Shown here: piece after piece, positions 1 through 8,756 of the stretch | Numbering within the stretch: position 1 is the stretch's first letter | Layout of the letters: each line of letters begins with the position of its first letter | Notes under the pieces: generated by a model | The model's input: only the letters and a program-made list of their open reading frames with translations | The model's database searches: none | What the model was told of the DNA's origin: nothing | Source of the DNA: Candidatus Altimarinota bacterium | GTDB lineage: Bacteria > Patescibacteriota > Gracilibacteria > Absconditabacterales > Absconditicoccaceae | Direction: 5' to 3' | DNA length: 8,756 nt | NCBI GenBank assembly: GCA_027062165.1 | Contig: JAMOTU010000083.1 | Location: forward strand, 1 to 8,756 | Position numbers and translations under genes: made by a program

Positions 1-303
1 TCAGGAGATGATGCTTTTTCCTATTTAGCTAGTTTAAAAAATAAATTCGACTTAAAATTGATTTTAACTGATGTAGATTGAGTTTTAGATACTCAAGGTA
101 ATGTTATAAGAAAAATAGACAAAAATAATATTAAAAATATTAAATTTTGGTCTGTGAACAATGATTTGACTTGAGGTATGAGATGAAAGGTTATGAAACT
201 TTTATGAAAATGACCTATTTATATATTAAATGGATACAATTTTAAAAATTTAGAATTATTTTTTAAGAAACCAGATAAAGCAATTTTTACCCAGATTTGT
301 TAG
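1..303 (+). CDS. Isopentenyl phosphate kinase, C-terminal part (5' end outside window)
   Basis: This is the last 100 residues of an amino-acid-kinase-fold protein, read in frame 1 with UGA as Gly and ending at TAG 301-303. The fragment carries, in order, SGDDAFSYLA, LILTDVDGV, IRKIDKNNI, NDLTGGMRGKV, IYILNGYNF and a final IFTQI. This order matches archaeal isopentenyl phosphate kinases as I know them (SGDD, TDVDGVY, DVTGGMxxK, NG, GTxI). The family phosphorylates isopentenyl phosphate with ATP to give isopentenyl diphosphate, the last step of the alternative mevalonate route, in the cytoplasm. The Gly of DVDG, the first Gly of TGGM and several others are TGA codons. The usual GT of the terminal GTxI is FT here. 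The catalytic His and N-terminal glycine-rich loop lie upstream of the window. Acetylglutamate kinase or a FomA-like kinase are alternatives, but the motif spacing fits IPK better. Confidence 0.82.
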
Positions 304-1183
304 TTTCTAAAATTTTATATACCTTATACCAGTATGATATAAAGAAGGCTTCTATTATTCCGTTTATATAAGTTACAATTAAGATTGCTAATAAAGCACT
401 TCCCCAGAAGAAAAATTTGAAAATATCGCTATTTTGTAAATTTTTAACAAATATAGATATTAACCATATAATTCATAAAGGGAGGAAAATAATAATAAAA
501 ATATTTATAACAAACCTTATATATAACAGGTAATTAACAATTACAAATTTTAAGGTTATTCAGAGATTATCTAGAGCTAATTTTATACTTTTTTTTATAG
601 CTGGTTTAAGATCTTGATTTTCTAAGCAAATAATAAATTTGGTATAAGGTAAAAAGAAAGTGGTTCATAAAATAATTAACAACCAAATTACTAAGATAAA
701 AATTATAATTGGATTAAATAAGATATCCATGATATATAATCTTGAGATGGTTATAATAAATATTAAAAAATTGAAAACACTTAAAAGTCAGTGTAATTCG
801 AACATAATAAAAAATTTTTTTATTCAATTTTTTAGCGAATATCAAATATCTTTTTTTTCTAAGTAATAGATTAAACTACTTTCTGCTATTGGTGGAAGTA
901 AAAAATATCATATAATTAGCAGTATTGCAATAGGAATTCATACAATTCGAAAATAATCTGATTTAACAATTTCTTTTGAGTAGTTTATTATTGCATGAAA
1001 TAAGGAATCAGTTTCTGGGTTTTTGTATAATTTTGATATAAAAAATAAAATTTGATAGATTATATACAAGGTAAATATTAGTGAATGAAAAATAGTAGTA
1101 AATGTAGCAAGTTTAATAAGCCTAGTGTCTTCCGAAATTAAAGAATAACTTTCTTTAAGAATATGTTCTTTAATATCTTTCAT
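287..1183 (-). CDS. Multi-pass integral membrane protein of unknown function
   Basis: The gene reads through five or more in-frame TGA codons (as Gly) to a TAA at 287-289. It gives 298 residues from the ATG at 1181-1183. I chose this start because the protein then begins MKDIKEHILKESYSLI, a plausible amphipathic lead-in. The frame stays open upstream to a TAG at 1349-1351, and a TTG at 1232-1234 would add 17 hydrophobic residues. No start has a Shine-Dalgarno sequence. About six hydrophobic segments are visible, near residues 24-50, 81-100, 132-150, 155-178, 212-246 (long, perhaps two) and 258-283. The loop before segment five, DLKPAIKKSIKLALDN, is typical of bacterial membrane proteins with repeated helical hairpins, but I cannot name a family. 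The 3' end overlaps the convergent kinase gene by 17 bp. It is transcribed away from secG. Function unknown. Confidence 0.75.
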
Positions 1184-1390
1184 AATTTTAAAAGCAATTT
1201 TGATTAAAAATATATATTTTATAATTTTTAACAATTTTAAAGCAAGTGTTAAATAAGTTTGGAGAAAATAAATTTTAAGATTAAATAGTCTCTTATTCTT
1301 TTGTTTTCAATTAGTTGTGTTTTGACTTGAAAAAATTTGATAAATAACTATTTTAGTGTTTAGTTTTTAGATTTCTAATTTTTAGATCCA
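1184..1390. other. Divergent intergenic region between membrane protein gene and secG
   Basis: Very AT-rich. It should hold promoters for both flanking genes, but neither is clear. A TTGACT at 1322-1327 (+) could be a -35 for secG, with only poor -10 candidates downstream. The 9-base word TTTTTAGAT occurs twice just before secG, at 1364-1372 and 1379-1387. Part of the interval could instead be N-terminal coding sequence of the minus-strand gene, whose frame stays open to 1348. Confidence 0.4.
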
Positions 1391-1615
1391 ATGCTTAAAA
1401 CTATTTTGTTGATTTTGATGTTGATATCATGAATAGTATTTATTTGAAGTGTTTTGCTGATGAATCCCAAAGGTTGATTATGATTTTGAGTTTGAGGATT
1501 GTCTGGTGTAAATGAATATTGAAGTAAAAAATCTATAGAAAATACTCTCAAAAAAGCAGCTATTGTATCTATTATAATATTTTTGGTTTCTGTTTTATTT
1601 TATCCATATGTATAG
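1391..1615 (+). CDS. secG: Preprotein translocase subunit SecG
   Basis: A 74-residue protein starting at ATG 1391 and ending at TAG 1613-1615. SecG is the small auxiliary subunit of the SecYEG channel; it sits in the cytoplasmic membrane and stimulates SecA-driven export. The family pattern is plain: TM1 at about residues 4-24 (LLILMLISGIVFIGSVLL), then NPKGGLGFGVGGLSG in a glycine-rich cytoplasmic loop, a conserved-looking NEYGSKKSIENTLKKA, and TM2 at about 56-72. Length matches SecG (about 70-110). Seven of the ten glycines (14, 19, 29, 31, 33, 35, 44) are TGA, so under the standard code the gene disappears. Its stop codon is followed directly by the ATG of the solute-binding protein gene, implying co-transcription and translational coupling. 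No Shine-Dalgarno precedes the ATG. Confidence 0.87.
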
Positions 1616-3562
1616 ATGATAGTAACTAATAGGAAAAGTTTGATTAAAATTATTTTTGTTTCTTTATTTTTTTTATGGTGTGTAATTACTTTTCATATTT
1701 TATATGTTTATATTTATGATATATCTCCTAAATATCCTGTTAAATGAGGTACTTTGGTAGAAGCTGGCATTTGACCAGCTTTTTATTTACCTTATTCTTC
1801 AAATATTGATAAATATAAATTTTATCAATCTTTGTTGTTTAGAGGTTGTATAACTCCTTATGTAAGTTGAACAAAAATTTTATATAAAGATGATTTATGT
1901 AAAATAAAAACAGACAATTTTAGAGACTTTTATGTATATTTAAAGGATAATAATTTTTGGTCTGATGGAGTGCCAATTAGTTTAGATGATGTATATTTTA
2001 CTTATAATGATGTCATTGTTAATAACAAATTTAAGTTTCCTGATTTAGAAAAATTTAGAAATATTAAAATAGAAAAAAATAAGGATTTTATAAAAGTAAC
2101 TTTTCCTTATCCATCGAAGGATAATTTTATATTTTTTACTAATTTTGTTTTACCTAAACATATATTAGAAAGTAAAGATAAAAGATATTATTTAAATAAT
2201 TTTCCCAATGAATTAGTTAATAATACTTGTGCAACTTTAAAATTATTTAAAAATGATCCTCATAGTATATTGTTTGATTTAAAAGAATGTAAAGATTATT
2301 ATATAGATAATTTTCAGTACAAATTTTTTGATAACGAAAATCAAATGGTAGATTATATTGATTCTCAAAAGAAGAAAATAGTAGATTTTTATTTTTTGGA
2401 CAAGGAATTTAGTGGATATGTAATGTATCCTTATATTTTGAACAATTATGTTGTAATTTTCTTTAATAATAAGTCGCAGAATATAGATTTAAGATTTAAG
2501 AAAAATTTTGTTTGATTTTTAACTAAAGAAATCTTAACATGAACTTTTTATAGATATTTTGTTAAGGTTAATGATTTTTTTAAAATCGATATAGATTCAT
2601 ACAATATTGATAATTATTTTAGATCTAAAGAAATAGAAAATAATATAAAAATTATTGAAAAAAAATTGCCAAATTTACCAAAAGAAATAATTCTTTCTTG
2701 AAAAAATGAATATTATTTTGATAAAGATATTGATATAAAATATACATTAAACTTTTATCTTCCTGTAGGATGTGATAAATTGGGAGTAATTTATAATTCC
2801 TGAGATATTTATTGGTTAAGAGCATATAAGAAATGAAGTAGAGTTGCTTATTACAATGTATCGCCAAGATTTGCTAATATTAAGAAGGGAAAAAATATAT
2901 ATCAAATCGTATGTGTTAAGAAGTGAAATAAGTTTTATTATAAGTTAGTTTTATGGTGGAAAAATTTGCCAAAAGAGAAAATAAAAGTTAATTCTAAGGA
3001 AAATAAGATAAGATTAATTTATTATGAAGATAAAGCTATTAAACAAATTGTAGAATTGTTAGTAAAAAAGCTTAAACAGAAATGATTAATAAAATATTTT
3101 GATATAAAATCGGTTAAAAATGCTAATGAGTTGAAAGGTATATTAGTATGATGAAATTATGATATAATAATAATAGGTCTTTATTTATGATTAAAAAGAG
3201 ATATTTGAGATATATTTATTTCTGATGACCCTTTAATAAATCCTTCAAGATATAAAAATTTAGAATTAAAAAGTTTGTATAGTCAATATCTTATTGCTCA
3301 AGGTAAAACAAAACAGATACTTCAAGATCAAATTGAAAAAATATATAATCAAAATTTACCTTTATATTTTGTTTGAAAATACATTGATCGGTACTGACAA
3401 AGGGCAGAAATTAAAAAACCTGTATTTCCTAAGAGATTATATAATTTGTGGTTAAAAAAAGAATATATTAGAAATGTAAAAATAATCTACAAGCCTGTTT
3501 TGAAAAAAGAAGTTATCTTCAATATACACAATTTTATTAAGTGGTTAAAAGATAATGTTTGA

Positions 3563-3574
<12 letters not shown>
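1616..3574 (+). CDS. ABC transporter extracellular solute-binding protein, family 5 (peptide type), membrane anchored
   Basis: A 652-residue protein ending at TAA 3572-3574. Residues about 10-34 form one hydrophobic helix after a basic start (MIVTNRKSLIK). There is no convincing lipobox, so it is probably an uncleaved membrane anchor. GGTLVEAGIG at 44-53 corresponds to the GGtL.. entry strand of SBP family 5. NNFWSDGVPISLDDVYFTY at about 112-130 is the family's signature (fsDG.p.ta.DV.ftf). Near residue 534, SDDPLINPSRYKN followed by a helix and LPLYFV matches the usual C-terminal lobe. The family binds peptides, nickel chelates or other solutes outside the membrane and delivers them to a Dpp/Opp permease. 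No permease or ATPase gene lies in this window, so the substrate and partner are unknown. The ATG directly abuts the secG stop. The protein is rich in Lys, Ile, Asn and Tyr and longer than typical OppA (about 540). The 3' end overlaps gyrB by 12 bp. Confidence 0.8.
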
Positions 3575-5461
<1,887 letters not shown>

Positions 5462-5476
5462 ATTTAAAAATTTGAT

Positions 5477-6034
5477 TTATATTTCTAAAATTTCTTCTTT
5501 TTTAGCTTCGCACATTTTATTTATTTGATTTTGAAAATCTTTTATAATTTCATCTAGTTGTTTTTCTAAATTTTTCTTTTCGTCTTCTGATATTTCTTCG
5601 TTTTCATATAAATTTTTTATTTTATTTCTTCGTTCGTGTCTTATATTTCTCAAAGCTATTTTACTTTCTTCTCACATTTTGTCAATTATTTTAGTTAGTT
5701 GTTTTCTTCTTTCTTCTGTTAAAGGAGGAATTTTTATTAAAAGATAGTCTCATTGATTTAGAGGATTTAATCCTAGATCTGATTCTCTAATTGTTTTTTC
5801 AATTGCTGATATAGTAGATTTATCCCAAGGTTCTATTTTGATAGTTTGACTATCTAATATAGAAATGTTTGCAAGTTGGTTTATTTTTTGATTCATACCA
5901 TAGGAAGGCACAAATACATCTATGTTTTCTACTAGACCAGTGGAAGCTTTACCTATTTGTAAATGTCTAAATTCTTCTTCAAGATGGTTTATAACTTTTT
6001 GCATTTCTTTTTTTACTTGATTTATATCTATCAT
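5477..6034 (-). CDS. frr: Ribosome recycling factor
   Basis: A 185-residue protein, exactly the usual RRF size, from ATG 6032-6034 to TAA 5477-5479. With EF-G it splits the post-termination ribosome so that the subunits, mRNA and tRNA are released. Visible family features are the N-terminal helix ending HLQIGKASTGLVENIDV (the RRF hxxlRtGRAsp-l-d-i region), the domain II strands with YGMNQKINQLANIS and IKIEPWDKSTISAIEKTI, DLGLNPLNQGDYLLIKIPP, and then PPLTEERRKQL, which starts the second long helix of the bundle. The rest is a charged coiled helix ending KKEEILEI. The usual Arg of RTGRA is replaced by IGKA. One TGA (Gly95) would truncate the protein to 94 residues under the standard code. It is the first gene of a probable frr-gyrB operon; in many bacteria frr instead sits with pyrH and tsf. 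Confidence 0.95.
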
Positions 6035-6122
6035 TATAATATTTTTTAAAAAAGTAAAGTGTAAAATTAATATAAAAGTTAATAATAAGATTTATATTTA
6101 AGTAATGAAATAGCCGGTTAGT

Positions 6123-6219
6123 ATTAACATTAATTAATATAAACAACTTTTTTTAAAAAACAATACAAAAATTTGCAAAAATTTTAATGTTGATTAATAT
6201 TATTAATGTCAATGTTAAT
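6123..6219. repeat. Imperfect inverted repeats built on ATTAACATTRATTAAT-like words
   Basis: The left arm ATTAACATTAATTAATAT (6123-6140) has an inverted partner at 6197-6219, ATATTATTAATG followed by TCAATG and TTAAT, which matches apart from a 6-base insertion and one extra T. The right part is itself near-palindromic: TTGATTAAT and ATTAATGTCAA flank AT at about 6190-6212. These could be operator sites for a regulator of either flanking gene, or a cruciform or structured leader. In DNA this AT-rich some symmetry is expected by chance. Confidence 0.35.
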
Positions 6220-6233
6220 AAACATTTAATTTT

Positions 6234-6239
6234 TATAAT
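6234..6239 (+). promoter_or_regulatory. Probable -10 element of the surface-protein gene
   Basis: A perfect TATAAT lies 18 bases before the ATG at 6258. The expected transcription start would give a leader of only about 10-14 bases. The -35 position, 17 bases upstream (6211-6216, AATGTT), is weak. Such hexamers are common in this AT background, so the call rests mainly on its position. Confidence 0.35.
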
Positions 6240-6257
6240 CTAACTACCTATACAAAG

Positions 6258-7253
6258 ATGAAAAAAGTGTTAAAACAAGTTTTATTGTTATTTGTTTTAT
6301 TAAGTTTATGATTGTTTTCTTTTATTTATGCTCAAGAGAATGAGACAAAGGATGAAGGTACTTCAAATCAAGATGTTAGTAATGATGTAAATTTAGACGA
6401 TGATTTATCTGGATTAGAGGATGATTTAAATTTGGAGGACGATTTGTGAGATGATTTAGCAGGAGAAGAGGAAAATACTGAAGAAGACTTAGAGGCTTTT
6501 GGTTACACTGATCAAGATGAAGTAATTGTAAAAGAAGTAGGAACAGATTATGCTATATTGGAAGCTCCTGTAGTAAAGTTGTCTAATGGGGATACAGTAA
6601 AGCAATATAAAGTTTATTATTCTACTCAATCTTTAGCTACTTCTAACATAGATGCTACAAAAATTAAATCCAAAACTTTTACTTTTGATACAATTGATGG
6701 AGATAAAATAGAATTAAAAGTAGATGGATTAGCGCCAGGAACTACTTATTATGCTGTTGTAGTTCCAGTTAATGCTGAAGATGTAGAGGGAACTCAATCT
6801 AAAGAAGTTACCTTTACTACTAAAAAAATTGAAGATAAACAACAAGAGGAAAAACATCCGGCTGCTGAAGTAGAAGTAAAAAATGTAACTTATACTATTT
6901 CTGGAAACAAGGTAACTGTTAAATGGGCTCCTGTTCAATGAGCAGATAACATAGAGATTTATATGAAAGCTTTAAATGATGAAAATTATGAAAAAGTAGC
7001 TACTGTTCCTGCTAATACAACTACTTATACAGTAGAGGTTTCTAAACCAGGAGAATATCAAATTAAATTGACACCAGTTGATAAAGAGGGTGTACCAGTA
7101 GGAAAAGATTATATTTTGACTGTTAAAGTAGCTTCAGTTCCTAAAAAAACTCCTAAGAAAGCTCCTAAGGTATGACCTGAAACAAATTTAATTGTTTTAC
7201 TTTTGATTTTAGCTTCTATTTGATATTTTGTAGTAAGATATAGAAGAGTATAA
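6258..7253 (+). CDS. Secreted surface protein: acidic repeat segment, two fibronectin-III-like domains, C-terminal membrane tail
   Basis: A 331-residue protein, ATG 6258 to TAA 7251-7253. Residues 1-25 form a Sec signal peptide (MKK, hydrophobic core, probable cleavage after FIYA). Residues 26-80 are very acidic, with loose repeats of the type DDLSGLEDDLNLEDDL. Two beta-rich domains at about 87-180 and 202-292 look fibronectin-III-like. The first has LKVDGLAPGTTYYAVVVPVN and the second VTYTISGNKVTVKWAPVQGA plus PGEYQIKLTPVD. A short charged linker (181-200) separates them. A Pro/Lys linker (KKTPKKAPK) leads to VGPET, a hydrophobic helix at 311-326 and a basic RYRRV end. This is the layout of proteins held at the cell surface by a tail that may be a sorting signal. 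Codons are richer in GCT, ACT and GTA than the neighbours, reflecting composition. Five glycines are TGA. Partner or ligand unknown; adhesion is an inference. A strong terminator follows. Confidence 0.85.
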
Positions 7254-7286
7254 TAATATTGAAAATTATGTTATAATAACTAAAAT

Positions 7287-7315
7287 GACCCCTTAATAGG
7301 GGTCTTTTATTTTTT
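7287..7315 (+). terminator. Rho-independent terminator after the surface-protein gene
   Basis: A perfect 6-bp GC-rich stem, GACCCC (7287-7292) and GGGGTC (7299-7304), encloses the loop TTAATA and is followed by TTTTATTTTTT (7305-7315). Upstream A residues can pair with the first T residues. It lies 33 bases after the TAA at 7251-7253 and stands out sharply from the AT background. It separates the surface-protein gene from the next gene, which therefore probably has its own promoter. Confidence 0.9.
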
Positions 7316-7329
7316 AATTTAAATTTGCT

Positions 7330-8756
7330 ATGAAAAAATTGTTGTTGACTGTATTAATATTGCTATTATTGTTGGGTTTTTCTAGCTGAAATGATGTATG
7401 TAGTCTTCAGAGTCTAGGTTTAAGTTCTTACGAGGCTTTATATAAAGATTTAAAAGAACCTCCTAAATCAGATGAAGATTTGGGAAGATATATTTGATAT
7501 GGACGGAGACAATTTACTTGATGGGTTTATGGCATTTTTTCTATTTTTTGAAATGGTTGTCATAGTCTTTACAAAGATGCAAAAATATTGTGTGAAAATT
7601 TTGAAAATATAAAAAGCGTTAAAGATAAAAATCAACTAATATCTCAATTAAATACATTGTTAGAAAGATTACCTAAAAATTCTGAATGATATCTGTTAAC
7701 AAAAAAGTTATATGAAGATATTTTGAATTATTCTTGATTAAAGCAAGATACAAGCTATCTTTTAAAGACTTTTTCTAACGATATTTTACATATAGAAAAT
7801 TATTATAAATATAGAAATATTTTGGTAGATACTAAAGAAAAAAAAGTATATATACCTTATACATGGCTTGTGCCAGTAAATATAGTTTATAATTGGACTT
7901 TACAAAATTTAAGTAGTTATTATACAGATATATGATTTATTTGGTTAATAATATGGATTATAGTCTTGTTGTCATTAATTTATTCTATTTTTACGAGAAA
8001 TAAAATATTATTCGCCATATCTTCAGCTTCTGTGTTTTGATACATAGTTTGGTGGTTTGTATGAAGTGCAATTTTGTGGTATGGTATATGAATAGTAATA
8101 TGGTCAATTTTAGTTAATATTATTTTCTTTTATTATTTAATTAAAGATTTATGAACGTTTAGATTTTTTTGATATGTTGTAGTTTTGCTTTATAGTATTT
8201 TTTTCTTTTGACAGTTGTTTCTAAATTTTGTAAGAATTTCTTCTCAAGGTGGTTGAGGTCCTTTTGTTTGGTATAAGGAAAACAATGGATACGAACAATT
8301 TTTTTCTGAATATCTCCAACCAGGAAAAGAATTAGTTTTTCCATATAAACGGAAAAATGTTTTTAATTTGCAATTTCCTCATTATAATAAGTTATTATCT
8401 GTAGCTAATTTTACTTGAAGAGATTATAATATTTTTTTAGCTTGAACTTATGCTAGATATTTTATCAAGAATCAAAAAGGTGTTATATATGATCAAATGC
8501 TTGGAAGTTTATGGAAATGGATGTCAGATTGGGATGTATGTAAGACTTATTTGAGAATTTTTAAAGATAAGAAAATTAAGTATATAGCTATTGATCCTAA
8601 TATTTGAACAGTGGTGATGGGATGATGAAATAAAACTTTATTTGATAGATTTTTTGGAAATATAAATCTTGATACCTGGTCTTTACAATGATGGGGTGTA
8701 TTAACATTTTTAGGAAAGCTTTATGAAAGTGGATATGTTAAATATTTTTATTCTAA
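7330..8756 (+). CDS. Large membrane protein with signal peptide and extracytoplasmic domains, function unknown (3' end outside window)
   Basis: The frame opens at ATG 7330 and runs past the window end, giving 475 residues with many TGA glycines. Residues 1-19 are a signal peptide or anchor (MKKLLLTVLILLLLLGFSS). Residues about 20-195 form a hydrophilic, mostly helical region with cysteines in DVCSLQ, GNGCHSL and ILCENF. Hydrophobic helices follow at about 203-222, 227-246, 249-273 and 278-300. A soluble domain then begins QGGGGPFVWYKENNGYEQFF and includes FLAGTYARYFIKNQKG, KYIAIDPNIGTVVMGGGNKT and GVLTFLGKLYESGYVKYF. The sequence FLAGTYARYFI...KIKYIAID faintly recalls the C-terminal extracellular domains of GT-C glycosyltransferases. 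That is weak, and the usual N-terminal catalytic acidic loop is not evident, so I leave the function open. The start has no Shine-Dalgarno and lies 15 bases beyond the terminator. Confidence 0.78.

Larger units (their letters stand above)
6035..6257. other. Divergent intergenic region between frr and the surface-protein gene
   Basis: This 223-bp spacer is almost pure A+T and carries no gene. It must hold the promoters of frr (-) and the surface-protein gene (+). A TTTACA and a TATTAT, 18 bp apart, can be read on the minus strand just before frr. They end so close to the ATG that transcription would start inside the gene, so I do not call them. Inverted repeats in the interval are listed separately. 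Confidence 0.55.

Noticed and set aside
660..866. 68-residue plus-strand ORF
   Set aside because: It lies fully antisense to the membrane-protein gene, which shows continuous membrane helices; the ORF is Ile/Lys/Asn low complexity.
1364..1387. Two TTTTTAGAT copies before secG as a regulatory repeat
   Set aside because: Only two short copies in very AT-rich DNA; not enough to claim a binding site.
2652..2867. 71-residue minus-strand ORF
   Set aside because: Antisense to the solute-binding protein gene, with no recognisable features.
6029..6058. TTTACA/TATTAT promoter immediately before frr
   Set aside because: The -10 would sit so close to the ATG that transcription would start inside the coding sequence; the match is easily explained by AT richness.
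6140..6186. Hairpin-terminator-like run (TTTTTTT/AAAAAA, near-palindromic AAATTTGCAAAAATTT)
   Set aside because: The pairing is A/T only with no GC-rich stem and lies between divergent genes, where a terminator is not expected.
6729..6938. 69-residue minus-strand ORF
   Set aside because: Antisense to the FnIII-like region; its Phe/Ser-rich composition reflects the complement of Lys/Glu codons.
6258..7253. Surface-protein gene as a pseudogene broken by TGA stops (fragments 6558-6941 and 6963-7175)
   Set aside because: The TGA codons fall at sensible glycine sites, the frame is unbroken across both fragments, and a signal peptide and membrane tail appear at the two ends once TGA is read as Gly.
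8159..8344. 61-residue minus-strand ORF
   Set aside because: Antisense to the large membrane protein, whose frame continues on both sides.

Overview
This AT-rich window comes from an organism that reads UGA as glycine (translation table 25). That points to the Candidate Phyla Radiation lineages Gracilibacteria or Absconditabacteria (SR1); I cannot separate the two. The evidence is in-frame TGA at glycines conserved across protein families: GGLHGVG and RPGMYIG of GyrB, the toprim stretch EGxSAGGSAKQG of GyrB, and TDVDGV and DLTGGM of isopentenyl phosphate kinase. TGG is still used where tryptophan is expected, for example WSDG in the solute-binding protein. Under the standard code almost every gene here looks broken; under table 25 all eight are intact, or cut only by the window edges.

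Layout. 1-303 (+): C-terminal third of an isopentenyl phosphate kinase. 287-1183 (-): multi-pass membrane protein of unknown function, convergent with and overlapping the kinase. 1184-1390: divergent intergenic gap. 1391-1615 (+): secG, followed with zero spacing by 1616-3574 (+), a family 5 (peptide/oligopeptide type) extracellular solute-binding protein with an N-terminal membrane anchor. 3563-5461 (-): gyrB, whose stop overlaps the end of the binding protein. 5477-6034 (-): frr (ribosome recycling factor), upstream of gyrB in the same probable operon. 6035-6257: AT-rich divergent intergenic region with inverted repeats and a likely -10 element. 6258-7253 (+): secreted, acidic, fibronectin-III-like surface protein with a C-terminal membrane tail. 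7287-7315: strong rho-independent terminator. 7330-8756 (+): start of a large membrane protein with a signal peptide, cut by the window end.

The window mixes core housekeeping (gyrase, ribosome recycling, Sec translocon, isoprenoid precursor synthesis) with cell-envelope proteins. The envelope proteins are probably substrates of the Sec system that SecG belongs to. No mobile element, CRISPR array, tRNA or rRNA was seen. I did not find a clear new multi-gene system. The observations most worth following are the glycine recoding, an Asp-to-Asn change in the GyrB toprim motif at a site linked to quinolone resistance in E. coli, the C-terminal tail of the surface protein, and the archaeal-type isoprenoid kinase.
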